In this document: piece after piece, positions 24,107 through 31,866 of the stretch
Numbering within the stretch: the stretch's first letter is position 1
Layout: each line of letters opens with the position of its first letter
Assembly (NCBI GenBank): GCA_902800185.1
Contig: CADCDK010000003.1
Coordinates: 62,001-126,000 of the forward strand
Source of the DNA: an uncultured Prevotellaceae bacterium
GTDB taxonomy: Bacteria; Bacteroidota; Bacteroidia; Bacteroidales; Bacteroidaceae
DNA length: 64,000 nucleotides
Direction of reading: 5' to 3'
Notes under the pieces: model-generated
The model's input: the letters and a program-made list of their open reading frames with translations, nothing else
What the model was told of the DNA's origin: nothing
Databases searched by the model: none
Position numbers and translations under genes: made by a program

Positions 24107-24829
24107 TCACGGCTGAAGCGTGAATCCAAAGACGAAGTATGCTTTTTGTGAGCAAGGATTGGCTGCGATGCCCGCAAAGAGGGGCACCGAGAACTTATCA
24201 GAGACACGGAGGGTCTTGGTGCCTCGCAAGGAGAGGTTGATCACGGCGAATCCGCTGGCTCCATAAGAAGTGGTGGCATAGGGAGTAGCACCTGCCGTGG
24301 CTGTCCAATCGGCACCGCCAAAGCAGAACGGGACGTTCACCTCCGCATAGCTGCTGTAGGCACGCTTGCCGTTCTTTTTCACGCCGTCATTGCCGGCGAA
24401 GTTGGTGAACCACTGGACGGAAGCCCATCCGAAATCATAGCCTACAGTTCCCTCGAACAAATGATTGGTCTCATGGGCACCGTACTTGAAATAGCGATTC
24501 TTCGGATCGTCCTGTCCCGTGTTGAACCAGTAGTCGGTCACACCGACGGTGAAGCCTCCCAACGTGTAGGAAAGGGTCAGGTCGAACTCCTTCGTGTCTT
24601 TCGGCTCCGACAGTCCCACACTACCCCATGCCGACAGGCTCAATCCTTTATACGACACGCCGAGTGTAGGCTGCAGGGAAGTGTTTCCTAATTCCTGGCC
24701 ACGCCAGATGTATTGGTTGACAACATCCGCACTGATTGATACATCCAAATCCGCTGGGAGTTCCTGCGCTGTCACAGGAAGTATCATGGCCGAGAGCAAT
24801 GCGCTCATCATGTATTTTGCTTTCATCAT
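24107..24829 (-). CDS. Outer-membrane beta-barrel protein of the ammonium operon (TorF-like)
   Basis: A 240-residue exported protein with signal peptide ending MILPVTAQ. The mature part alternates hydrophobic and polar residues and is rich in Gly, Tyr, Phe and Trp, as in porin strands: DVVNQYIWRGQELGNTSLQP at the start, repeated SLSAWGSVGLSE and GVTDYWFNTG strands, and a last strand AYFVFGFTLQP ending in an aromatic/hydrophobic residue pattern typical of Bam substrates. The opening resembles the TorF-type putative porin group. It lies 28 bp behind amt and 52 bp before asnB, so it may be an outer-membrane entry route for ammonium or another nitrogen compound. Function is inferred from context only. 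Confidence 0.7.
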   Translation of the reverse strand: MMKAKYMMSALLSAMILPVTAQELPADLDVSISADVVNQYIWRGQELGNTSLQPTLGVSYKGLSLSAWGSVGLSEPKDTKEFDLTLSYTLGGFTVGVTDYWFNTGQDDPKNRYFKYGAHETNHLFEGTVGYDFGWASVQWFTNFAGNDGVKKNGKRAYSSYAEVNVPFCFGGADWTATAGATPYATTSYGASGFAVINLSLRGTKTLRVSDKFSVPLFAGIAANPCSQKAYFVFGFTLQP

Positions 24830-24857
24830 CTTTCTTGTTTGAATTGATTATATTCTC

Positions 24858-26114
24858 TTAGTTATAGCAGAGCTCACCATGCTCATAGATGTCGAGTCCT
24901 TCCTCTTCCACACGGGCACTCACACGAAGTCCGTTCAAGGCCTTGATGCCATAGAAGAGAGCGAATCCGCAGGCTGCAGCCCAAAGGTCGATGACGAGGA
25001 TACCGAAGCACTCAGCTCCAAAGAAGCCCCAGCCGTAACCGTAGAAAGCTCCGTTGCTGGTAGAGAGCAATCCCGTCATCAAGGTGCCGAGGATACCGCA
25101 AACACCATGAACAGAAGAAGCACCTACGGGGTCGTCGATATGCAACCGGTGATCGATGAATTCGATGGAATAGACGAGTACGATTCCACAGACAAGACCG
25201 ATGACGACGGCTCCCAGAGGACTGACAAGGTCGCAACCTGCCGTGATGCCCACCAGACCGGCCAGCACGCCGTTGAGCGTCAGTGAGAGGGAAGGCTTAC
25301 CGTATTTCATCCATGTGACAAACATGGTGGCGGTTCCTGCTGCGGCGGCGGCCAAATTGGTTGTCAGGAACACGTGGGAGATGGCAACGCGGTTGACCTC
25401 GCCACTGGCTGCCAGCTGACTGCCCGGATTGAAGCCAAACCATCCGAGCCAAAGGATGAAGACACCCAATGATGCCAGTGTCAGCGAGTGACCGGGGATG
25501 GCATTGCTCCTTTTCTCCAGGGTATATTTGCCGCGACGCGGACCTAATGCCATGGCTCCGATGAGTGCCAGCACACCGCCTACGCTGTGTACAATGGCAG
25601 AACCGGCAAAGTCATGGAACACATCGCCGAAAGTGGTCATCATCAGACTATCGGCAGCATCGTTGCAGAGCCAGCCGCCTCCCCAGGTCCAGTGTCCCTC
25701 GATGGGATAGATGAGCAGTGAGATGACAGCACTGTAAATGACATACATCGAGAACTTCGTGCGCTCTGCCATGGCACCACTGACGATGGTGGCAGAAGTG
25801 GCACAGAAAACAGTCTCGAAAATCAGGAAACCTTCTACGGGTAGGTCGCCTTTATAGAAAGAGAGGTCGCCCCAGTTGGGGGTACCAATGAAACCTGCGC
25901 CGTCGGAACCGAACATCAATCCGAATCCGATGAAGAAGAACAAGAGTGAGCCGAACATGAAATCGACAAAGTTCTTCATCAATATATTGGCAGTGTTCTT
26001 ACTTCGGGTGAATCCCGCCTCACAGAGGGCAAAGCCGGGTTGCATCCAGAAAACCAACATGGCTGCTAACAGCATCCATACAGTATCGAGTGATAATCCT
26101 ATTTCGTTCATCAT
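24858..26114 (-). CDS. amt: Ammonium transporter
   Basis: A 418-residue Amt/MEP/Rh channel protein with eleven membrane helices, importing ammonium across the inner membrane. Family marks: MQPGFALCEAGFTRSKNTANI near the N-terminus, the His-pair regions DFAGSAIVHSVGGVLALIG and GASSVHGVCGILGTLM (central pore histidines), and LGWFGFNPGS. It lies 29 bp after glnB, the usual GlnK-Amt pairing, where the PII protein plugs Amt at high nitrogen. It is followed by a beta-barrel gene in the same operon. No fused sensor domain is present. Confidence 0.96.
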   Translation of the reverse strand: MMNEIGLSLDTVWMLLAAMLVFWMQPGFALCEAGFTRSKNTANILMKNFVDFMFGSLLFFFIGFGLMFGSDGAGFIGTPNWGDLSFYKGDLPVEGFLIFETVFCATSATIVSGAMAERTKFSMYVIYSAVISLLIYPIEGHWTWGGGWLCNDAADSLMMTTFGDVFHDFAGSAIVHSVGGVLALIGAMALGPRRGKYTLEKRSNAIPGHSLTLASLGVFILWLGWFGFNPGSQLAASGEVNRVAISHVFLTTNLAAAAAGTATMFVTWMKYGKPSLSLTLNGVLAGLVGITAGCDLVSPLGAVVIGLVCGIVLVYSIEFIDHRLHIDDPVGASSVHGVCGILGTLMTGLLSTSNGAFYGYGWGFFGAECFGILVIDLWAAACGFALFYGIKALNGLRVSARVEEEGLDIYEHGELCYN

Positions 26115-26143
26115 AGTCGTGTGTTTGTTATCCTGTGTTATTT

Positions 26144-26491
26144 CTATTTCTTATCTCTCAGTACGGTGTCGCCGTTCTCTCCGGTGCGGATGGAGTAAGT
26201 GTCTATCACGTCGCTCACGAAGATACGACCGTCTCCGATCTCACCCGTGTGTGCCACACGCAGGATGACCTGGATGGTAGGCTCCAGAAACATGTCGCGA
26301 CAGACGATGGTGATGGCAACCCGCTCAATGACATCGGTGCTGTACTGAACACCGCGATAGATGCGCTCCTGTCGGCTTTGACCAATACCATGCACATCAT
26401 GATACTCAAACCAGTCGATGTCGGATGAAAGCAGTGCCGCCTTCACCTCCTCAAACTTGGTCTTGCGGATAATTGCTTCAATCTTTTTCAT
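26144..26491 (-). CDS. glnB: Nitrogen regulatory protein PII
   Basis: A 115-residue PII protein that senses 2-oxoglutarate, ATP/ADP and, in many bacteria, glutamine through uridylylation. The T-loop reads VHGIGQSRQERIYRGVQY, keeping both Tyr positions (46 and the modifiable 51), and the B- and C-loop motifs TGEIGDGRIFVSDV and IRTGENGD are intact. Being first in the operon ahead of amt, it is functionally a GlnK-type regulator of Amt; I use glnB for the family. A promoter lies about 70 bp upstream. The leader just before the start is rich in gtaaaaag repeats. Confidence 0.95.
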   Translation of the reverse strand: MKKIEAIIRKTKFEEVKAALLSSDIDWFEYHDVHGIGQSRQERIYRGVQYSTDVIERVAITIVCRDMFLEPTIQVILRVAHTGEIGDGRIFVSDVIDTYSIRTGENGDTVLRDKK

Positions 26492-26530
26492 ACCTTTTCT
26501 CTTTTTACCTTTTTACTTCTTTTTACCTTA
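26492..26530 (-). repeat. Purine-rich gtaaaaag repeats in the glnB leader
   Basis: Read on the minus strand the 39 bp before the glnB ATG contain gtaaaaag three times (aggtaaaaag, aagtaaaaag, ggtaaaaag). They resemble the aggtaag/aagtaag heptads at 5704-5752 with extra A residues, but the period is not strict. Confidence 0.45.
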
Positions 26531-26559
26531 TTCTTCTGACTCTTTGCAAATTGTCGATG

Positions 26560-26590
26560 CAAAATTACGACATTCTGATATTAAAACAAG
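26560..26590 (-). promoter_or_regulatory. Promoter of the glnB-amt-asnB-gltBD operon
   Basis: Minus-strand TAATTTTG at 26567-26560 with CTTG (three of four matches to TTTG) 19 bp upstream at 26590-26587. It is the only promoter-like site recognised in front of the six-gene run. Confidence 0.65.
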
Positions 26591-26659
26591 AAAGAATCGT
26601 TCTTTTTGGTTTTAGTTTTCAGTCTCAACTTATCATGTTGAACCTTTCTATCTATTTTC

Positions 26660-26707
26660 CTTTCATTTTGAAAGCAAAACAGCCATCGTTAATTACAATC
26701 TGTAATT
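26660..26707. promoter_or_regulatory. Two small palindromes in the glnB/dapF divergent region
   Basis: ctttca-ttt-tgaaag at 26660-26674 and aattaca-atc-tgtaatt at 26691-26707 are both perfect inverted repeats with 3-bp centres. They lie between the divergent promoters and could be operator sites for a nitrogen-responsive regulator. No regulator is identified. Confidence 0.35.
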
Positions 26708-26743
26708 TTATCAGAAAAAGTTGATGGATTTGTTAGTTATTTC

Positions 26744-26775
26744 CTTGTTTCTTCTTTCAAAACGTCGTACCTTTG
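26744..26775 (+). promoter_or_regulatory. Promoter of dapF (CTTG-N20-TACCTTTG), leaderless
   Basis: TACCTTTG at 26768-26775 with CTTG at 26744-26747, spacer 20 bp. The dapF ATG at 26780 begins 4 bp beyond the -7 box, where transcription itself should start. Confidence 0.65.
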
Positions 26776-26779
26776 CAGC

Positions 26780-27604
26780 ATGAATAAAAACATCCATTTC
26801 ACCAAGATGCATGGAGCGGGCAACGACTATATTTATATTAATACCTTATTATATCATATAGCAGACCCTTCCGAAGCCGCACGCCGCTGGAGCAAATCCC
26901 ATACAGGCATCGGCAGCGACGGGCTTGTGCTGATTGGGGAAGCTTTGGATAAGGCAAAGGCTGACTTCTCGATGCGCATTTTCAATGCCGACGGTTCAGA
27001 GGCGATGATGTGTGGCAATGCCAGCCGGTGCATCGGGAAATATCTCTACGAGAAGGGCCTGACCCGCAAGACGGAGATTCGCTTGGAGACGCTCTCGGGC
27101 GTGAAGATTCTCAGGCTGCATCTCTCGGAGTCAGGGCAGGAGGTTGAGAGCGTCACCGTGGACATGGGAGAACCCGCCTGGGATGTCCGCTCTCAGTTCA
27201 ACCCCTCGCTCGACAGTGGGAAAGGCCGATTCGTGTCCATGGGGAATCCCCATTACGTCATCTTCACGGACAAGGAGGATGACACCCATCTCAAGAAGAC
27301 CGGACGCGAGCTGGAACACCATGCTTCCTTCCCCGAAGGATGCAACATCGAGATGGCGCGACTTGTAGGCACCAACCACATCCGAATGCGGGTATGGGAG
27401 CGCGGCAGCGGCATCACCATGGCATGCGGGACAGGAGCCTGTGCAACAGCTGTCGTGGCAGCAGCCTCTGGCAGAACGGGAAGCAAGAGCCAAGTGGAAA
27501 TGGACGGCGGAACGTTAGAGATTGAGTGGAACGAGAAAGACAACCACGTCTATATGACAGGCCCTGCCGCCTTCGTCTTTGAAGGAGAGATAAAGGCGGA
27601 CTGA
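26780..27604 (+). CDS. dapF: Diaminopimelate epimerase
   Basis: A 274-residue DapF, converting LL- to meso-diaminopimelate for lysine and peptidoglycan. Both catalytic cysteines are in place: [12 protein letters not shown] near residue 75 and [17 protein letters not shown] near residue 216. The N-terminal [11 protein letters not shown] motif is conserved. It is divergent from the ammonium operon and 56 bp ahead of dapL, which makes its substrate, so the pair forms the late steps of the DapL pathway. The transcript is predicted to begin at or next to the ATG. Confidence 0.96.
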   Translation: MNKNIHFTKMHGAGNDYIYINTLLYHIADPSEAARRWSKSHTGIGSDGLVLIGEALDKAKADFSMRIFNADGSEAMMCGNASRCIGKYLYEKGLTRKTEIRLETLSGVKILRLHLSESGQEVESVTVDMGEPAWDVRSQFNPSLDSGKGRFVSMGNPHYVIFTDKEDDTHLKKTGRELEHHASFPEGCNIEMARLVGTNHIRMRVWERGSGITMACGTGACATAVVAAASGRTGSKSQVEMDGGTLEIEWNEKDNHVYMTGPAAFVFEGEIKAD

Positions 27605-27659
27605 GCCCCCCACCCAAGAAACGAAAACAAATCATCAACTAAAACAAAAACTGCTCTAT

Positions 27660-28892
27660 ATGGCACTGGTAAACGAACATTTTCTGAAACTGTCGGACAA
27701 CTACCTCTTTGCCGACATTGCCAAGAAGGTGAATGCTTTCAAGGCGACTCATCCTCACCAGCGAGTGATCAGCCTGGGCATCGGCGACGTGACTCAGCCC
27801 CTGTGTCCCGCTGTTGTCGAGGCCATGCATAGGGCGGTGGACGAGATGGCTGCAGAGACTTCGTTCCATGGCTACGGTCCTGAGCGGGGTTACGACTTCC
27901 TGCGCGAGGCCATCGTCAAGAACGACTTCCTGCCCCGAGGCATCCACTTGGACATGAACGAGGTGTTCATCAACGACGGTGCCAAAAGCGACACGGGCAA
28001 CATCCAGGAACTGGTGCGCTGGGACAACAGCATCGGCGTGACGGATCCCATCTATCCCGTCTATATTGACTCAAACGTGATGATCGGACGCGCCGGCATA
28101 CTGGAGGACGGGCGTTGGAGCAACGTGAGCTACTTCCCCTGTACGGCGGAGAACAACTTCGTGCCGCAGCTTCCCGAAAAGCGGGTGGACATGATATACC
28201 TGTGCTATCCGAACAATCCGACGGGAACCATATTGCTGAAGGAGCAGTTGCGGGGCTGGGTGAACTACGCCCTGCGCAACGATGCGCTCATCCTCTTCGA
28301 TGCCGCCTATGAGGCCTATATCCAAAGCGACGAAATCCCCCACTCCATCTATGAAATCAAGGGAGCGCGGAAGTGCGCCATAGAGTTCAGAAGCTATTCG
28401 AAAACGGCAGGATTCACGGGCGTGCGCTGTGGATATACCGTTGTGCCGAAAGAGTTGACCGCAGTCACGCTCGATGGCTCCCGCCGTATTTCGCTGAACC
28501 ACCTGTGGGATCGCAGGCAGGCCACGAAGTTCAACGGCACAAGCTATGTCAGCCAACGGGCGGCAGAAGCGATCTACACACCCGAGGGACGTGAGCAGGT
28601 GAAGAAGACCATCGGCTATTACATGCAGAATGCGCGCATCCTGCGGGAAGGACTAACGGCACAGGGCTTCAAGGTCTTCGGTGGAGAACATGCGCCCTAT
28701 CTCTGGGTGAAGACCCCTCACGGGGAGAGGTCATGGCGTTTCTTCGAACAGATGCTCTATAGTGCCGGTGTGGTGTGTACGCCCGGTGTCGGGTTCGGGC
28801 CGAGCGGAGAAGGCTACGTCCGACTGACGGCATTCGGGAAACGCGAGGACTGCGAGGAGGCACTGCAGAGACTGGGCGATTGGACCATTTGA
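27660..28892 (+). CDS. dapL: LL-diaminopimelate aminotransferase
   Basis: A 410-residue PLP enzyme of the DapL type, which makes LL-diaminopimelate from tetrahydrodipicolinate and glutamate in one step, bypassing the succinyl or acetyl branches. Seen: VISLGIGDVTQPL near the N-terminus, LCYPNNPTGTIL, LFDAAYEAYI, and the PLP lysine in FRSYSKTAGFTGVRCGYTV. Glutamate is its amino donor, tying it to the neighbouring nitrogen genes. The stop codon and last residues (GDWTI) are encoded by the start of a period-8 repeat array. Confidence 0.95.
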   Translation: MALVNEHFLKLSDNYLFADIAKKVNAFKATHPHQRVISLGIGDVTQPLCPAVVEAMHRAVDEMAAETSFHGYGPERGYDFLREAIVKNDFLPRGIHLDMNEVFINDGAKSDTGNIQELVRWDNSIGVTDPIYPVYIDSNVMIGRAGILEDGRWSNVSYFPCTAENNFVPQLPEKRVDMIYLCYPNNPTGTILLKEQLRGWVNYALRNDALILFDAAYEAYIQSDEIPHSIYEIKGARKCAIEFRSYSKTAGFTGVRCGYTVVPKELTAVTLDGSRRISLNHLWDRRQATKFNGTSYVSQRAAEAIYTPEGREQVKKTIGYYMQNARILREGLTAQGFKVFGGEHAPYLWVKTPHGERSWRFFEQMLYSAGVVCTPGVGFGPSGEGYVRLTAFGKREDCEEALQRLGDWTI

Positions 28893-28978
28893 CTATTGGA
28901 CAATTGGACTATTGGACAATTTGACTATTGGACAATTTAACGATTGGACAATTGGACAATTGAACGATTGGACTATTG
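28875..28978 (+). repeat. Period-8 array overlapping the dapL stop codon
   Basis: Thirteen consecutive 8-bp units in strict phase: ggcgattg, gaccattt, then gactattg, gacaattg and aacgattg variants up to 28978. The first two units encode the last codons of dapL, and TGA at 28890-28892 spans a unit junction. No spacers and no strong hairpin. A two-unit relative occurs at 99-114. Confidence 0.85.
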
Positions 28979-29032
28979 TGAAATGGTGAAGATAGTAAAA
29001 TAGCAAAATCATGAAATAAGAGCGTGAAAGAC

Positions 29033-29063
29033 TGTGCCATTTGAATGAAAATGCGTACCTTTG
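29033..29063 (+). promoter_or_regulatory. Promoter of glnN (TGTG-N19-TACCTTTG)
   Basis: TACCTTTG at 29056-29063 is a full -7 match; TGTG at 29033-29036 is a weak -33. The leader to the ATG at 29097 is about 28 nt. Confidence 0.6.
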
Positions 29064-29096
29064 CACGCGGAAACAACAACTTTAAGGTAAAAGATT

Positions 29097-31286
29097 ATGG
29101 CAAATTTAAGATTCGAGGTTGTAGCCGAGGCTTTCAGAAAGAAGCCTGTGGAAGTTGTAGGACCGACAGAAAGACCTTCAGAGTATTTCGGCAAGAATGT
29201 TTTCAACCGCCAGAAGATGTACAAGTATCTTCCGCGCGAAGTGTATGAAAAGCTCATTGACGTGATCGACAACGGAGCCCGTCTGGACCGCAGCATCGCC
29301 GATGCCGTCGCCAAGGGCATGAAGCAATGGGCGGACGAGAATGGCGTCACCCACTACACACACTGGTTCCAGCCGCTGACCGAGGGCACTGCCGAGAAGC
29401 ACGACGCCTTCATCGAGCACGACGGCAAGGGAGGCATGATAGAAGACTTCAGCGGCAAGCTGCTCGTACAGCAGGAGCCCGATGCCAGCTCGTTCCCCTC
29501 GGGTGGCATCCGCAACACCTTCGAGGCACGCGGCTACTCAGCCTGGGATCCCACGTCACCCGTCTTCATCATCGACGACACCCTCTGTATCCCCACGATC
29601 TTCATCTCCTACACGGGTGAGGCCCTTGACTACAAGGCTCCGCTGCTGCGTGCGCTGCATGCCGTGAACGTGGCAGCTACAGACGTGGCACACTACTTCT
29701 ACACCGACGTGAAGAAAGTAGTCAGCAACCTGGGATGGGAACAGGAGTACTTCCTCGTGGACGAGAGCCTCTTCTCGGCACGTCCAGACCTGATGCTGAC
29801 CGGTCGCACACTGATGGGACACGACTCCGCCAAGAACCAGCAGATGGACGACCACTACTTTGGTGCCATCCCCGAGCGTGTACAGGCCTTCATGAAAGAT
29901 CTGGAGATTCGCGCCCTGGAGTTAGGCATCCCCTGCAAGACACGCCATAACGAGGTGGCTCCGAACCAGTTTGAGCTGGCACCCATTTTCGAGGAGACCA
30001 ACCTTGCCGTTGACCATAACATGCTGCTCATGCAGCTGATGAAGCGCGTGGCACGCCGTCACGGGTTCCGTGTGCTGCTCCATGAGAAGCCCTTTGCCGG
30101 CATCAACGGCAGCGGTAAGCACAACAACTGGAGCCTCTCCACCGACACCGGCGTGCTGCTGCACGGCCCGGGCAAGACCCCCGAGGACACACTGCGCTTC
30201 GTCGTCTTCATCGTGGAGACACTGATGGGAGTCTATCGTCACAACGCATTGCTCAAGGCCTCCATCATGAGCGCCACCAACGCCCATCGCCTGGGTGCCA
30301 ACGAGGCACCTCCCGCCATCATCTCCAGCTTCCTCGGCTCACAGCTCAGCCAGCTCCTGGAGACCATCGAGAATACCGATACCGACACCCTGCTCGCCAT
30401 GGCCGGCAAACAGGGCATGAAGCTCGACATTCCCGAGATTCCCGAACTGCTCATCGACAACACCGACCGCAACCGCACGTCGCCCTTCGCCTTCACCGGC
30501 AACCGCTTCGAGTTCCGTGCCGTAGGCTCGGAGGCCAACTGCGCCGCAGCCATGATCGTACTGAACACCGCCGTCGCAGAGGCCCTGACCGACTTCAAGA
30601 CACGCGTGGACGAGCTCATTGCCAAGGGTGAGGAGAAGCTTGCCGCCATCCTGAAAGTGGTTCGCGAGGACATCAAGACCTGCAAGCCCATCCATTTCGA
30701 CGGCAACGGCTACAGCGACGAATGGGTTGAAGAGGCTACACGCCGTGGCCTTGACGTGGAGAAGTCATGCCCGCGCATCTTCGACCACTACCTGCACGAC
30801 CACAACGTGAAGATGTTCGAGTCGATGAACGTCATGAAGCGCAACGAGCTGGCAGCCCGCAACGAGGTGAAATGGGAGACCTACACCAAGAAGATTCAGA
30901 TCGAGGCCCGCGTGCTGGGCGACATCACCATGAACCACATCGTTCCCGTGGCTACGCACTACCAGAGCCAGCTGGCCAAGAACGTGCAGAACCTCTACAC
31001 CATCTTCGGTGCCGAAGAAGCCGACAAGCTGACGGCCCGCAACAAGAAGCTCATCAAGGAGATTGCCGAGCGCACGCAGTTCATTGAGACCGCCGTGGAA
31101 GAACTCGTTGACGCACGCCGCAAGGCCAACAAGCTCACGAGTGTCCGAGACAAGGCCGTCGCCTACTGCGACACCGTAGCCCCGAAGATGGATGCCATCC
31201 GCTACCAGATTGACAAGCTGGAGCTCATCGTCTCCGACGAACTCTGGACGCTCCCGAAATACCGTGAACTCCTGTTCATCCGATAA
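29097..31286 (+). CDS. glnN: Type III glutamine synthetase
   Basis: A 729-residue GSIII, the long dodecameric glutamine synthetase typical of Bacteroidota and some other anaerobes, fixing ammonium onto glutamate with ATP. Visible family segments: LLVQQEPDASSFPSGGIRNT (substrate loop), WEQEYFLVDESLF (metal-binding glutamates), TRHNEVAPNQFELAPIFEET, HEKPFAGINGSGKHNNWSLS and FTGNRFEFRAVGSEANCA. The length agrees with the family. It has its own promoter and terminator and follows dapF-dapL, across from the glnB-amt-gltBD operon, so it and GOGAT together form the high-affinity ammonium route. Confidence 0.97.
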   Translation: MANLRFEVVAEAFRKKPVEVVGPTERPSEYFGKNVFNRQKMYKYLPREVYEKLIDVIDNGARLDRSIADAVAKGMKQWADENGVTHYTHWFQPLTEGTAEKHDAFIEHDGKGGMIEDFSGKLLVQQEPDASSFPSGGIRNTFEARGYSAWDPTSPVFIIDDTLCIPTIFISYTGEALDYKAPLLRALHAVNVAATDVAHYFYTDVKKVVSNLGWEQEYFLVDESLFSARPDLMLTGRTLMGHDSAKNQQMDDHYFGAIPERVQAFMKDLEIRALELGIPCKTRHNEVAPNQFELAPIFEETNLAVDHNMLLMQLMKRVARRHGFRVLLHEKPFAGINGSGKHNNWSLSTDTGVLLHGPGKTPEDTLRFVVFIVETLMGVYRHNALLKASIMSATNAHRLGANEAPPAIISSFLGSQLSQLLETIENTDTDTLLAMAGKQGMKLDIPEIPELLIDNTDRNRTSPFAFTGNRFEFRAVGSEANCAAAMIVLNTAVAEALTDFKTRVDELIAKGEEKLAAILKVVREDIKTCKPIHFDGNGYSDEWVEEATRRGLDVEKSCPRIFDHYLHDHNVKMFESMNVMKRNELAARNEVKWETYTKKIQIEARVLGDITMNHIVPVATHYQSQLAKNVQNLYTIFGAEEADKLTARNKKLIKEIAERTQFIETAVEELVDARRKANKLTSVRDKAVAYCDTVAPKMDAIRYQIDKLELIVSDELWTLPKYRELLFIR

Positions 31287-31309
31287 AGCAGGGAATCACC
31301 AAGGGCGAG

Positions 31310-31364
31310 AAAAAATCTGAGCCAACCCATACAGAACAGCGTATGAGGTTGGCTCAGTTTTTTT
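31310..31364. terminator. Bidirectional terminator between glnN and the small lipoprotein gene
   Basis: Arms ctgagccaacc (31317-31327) and ggttggctcag (31347-31357) are perfectly complementary, with a further catac/gtatg pair inside. T7 follows on the plus strand (31358-31364) and A6 precedes (31310-31315), so it can serve both convergent transcripts. Confidence 0.92.
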
Positions 31365-31380
31365 GTATCAGCCTGTGCTC

Positions 31381-31839
31381 CTATTGCACAAATGGCGGCT
31401 TGTAGAGGCCTCCTGTTCCCGTGGGTGCCAAGGAAGCATTGAACGGGATCCAGTCGATGGTGAAGATACGATGCAGCCTGTCGCAGTAGTACGACAACGT
31501 CACCATCAGATGGGCATCGTTGCTGCCCACCGTCAGGGAGAACAGCCACTGGCCGTCTATCAGCTGGGCTGAAGCCACGCCACGCACTTCGTTATGGATG
31601 GTGGCGCAAAGGAGGTCTTGCGCTGATGCATATCTGGCGAGTGTGTCTTGCAACAGGACTTCTATGTTCATCCAATCTGCGTAGAGGTCATAGTTCGGTG
31701 CTGACCACGCGGGGCGCACATCCGTCCCTGCAGGGATTTCCACGGGGGGACTGACGGGCTCCCGGTCGTCGGCCGGGGAGCAGCCCCACGCCATGAAGGC
31801 GAGGGCTGTGAATGCTAATAGGGTCTTTCTCATTGTCAT
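31381..31839 (-). CDS. Small secreted lipoprotein, unknown function
   Basis: A 152-residue protein with a lipoprotein signal: MTMRKTLLAFTALAFMAWGC, so lipidation at Cys20 of the WGC box. The mature part starts with a Pro/Asp/Glu-rich linker (PADDREPVSPPVEIPAGTD) followed by a compact domain with YADWMNIEVLL, CATIHNEVRGVASAQL and DGQWLFSLTVGSNDAHLMV. No family recognised. It is 27 bp behind the giant secreted protein gene and shares its strand, so the two are probably co-transcribed. Confidence 0.65.
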   Translation of the reverse strand: MTMRKTLLAFTALAFMAWGCSPADDREPVSPPVEIPAGTDVRPAWSAPNYDLYADWMNIEVLLQDTLARYASAQDLLCATIHNEVRGVASAQLIDGQWLFSLTVGSNDAHLMVTLSYYCDRLHRIFTIDWIPFNASLAPTGTGGLYKPPFVQ

Positions 31840-31866
31840 TGTCTTTTCGGATTTACCGGTTTTCAG

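Noticed and set aside
26492..26779. Riboswitch or glutamine-type aptamer ahead of glnB or dapF
   Set aside because: No extended stem structures beyond two small palindromes; dapF has almost no leader.
28891..28978. Possible CRISPR array
   Set aside because: Units are 8 bp and follow one another without spacers; no cas genes are present. The same holds for 62817-62944 and 63720-63807.
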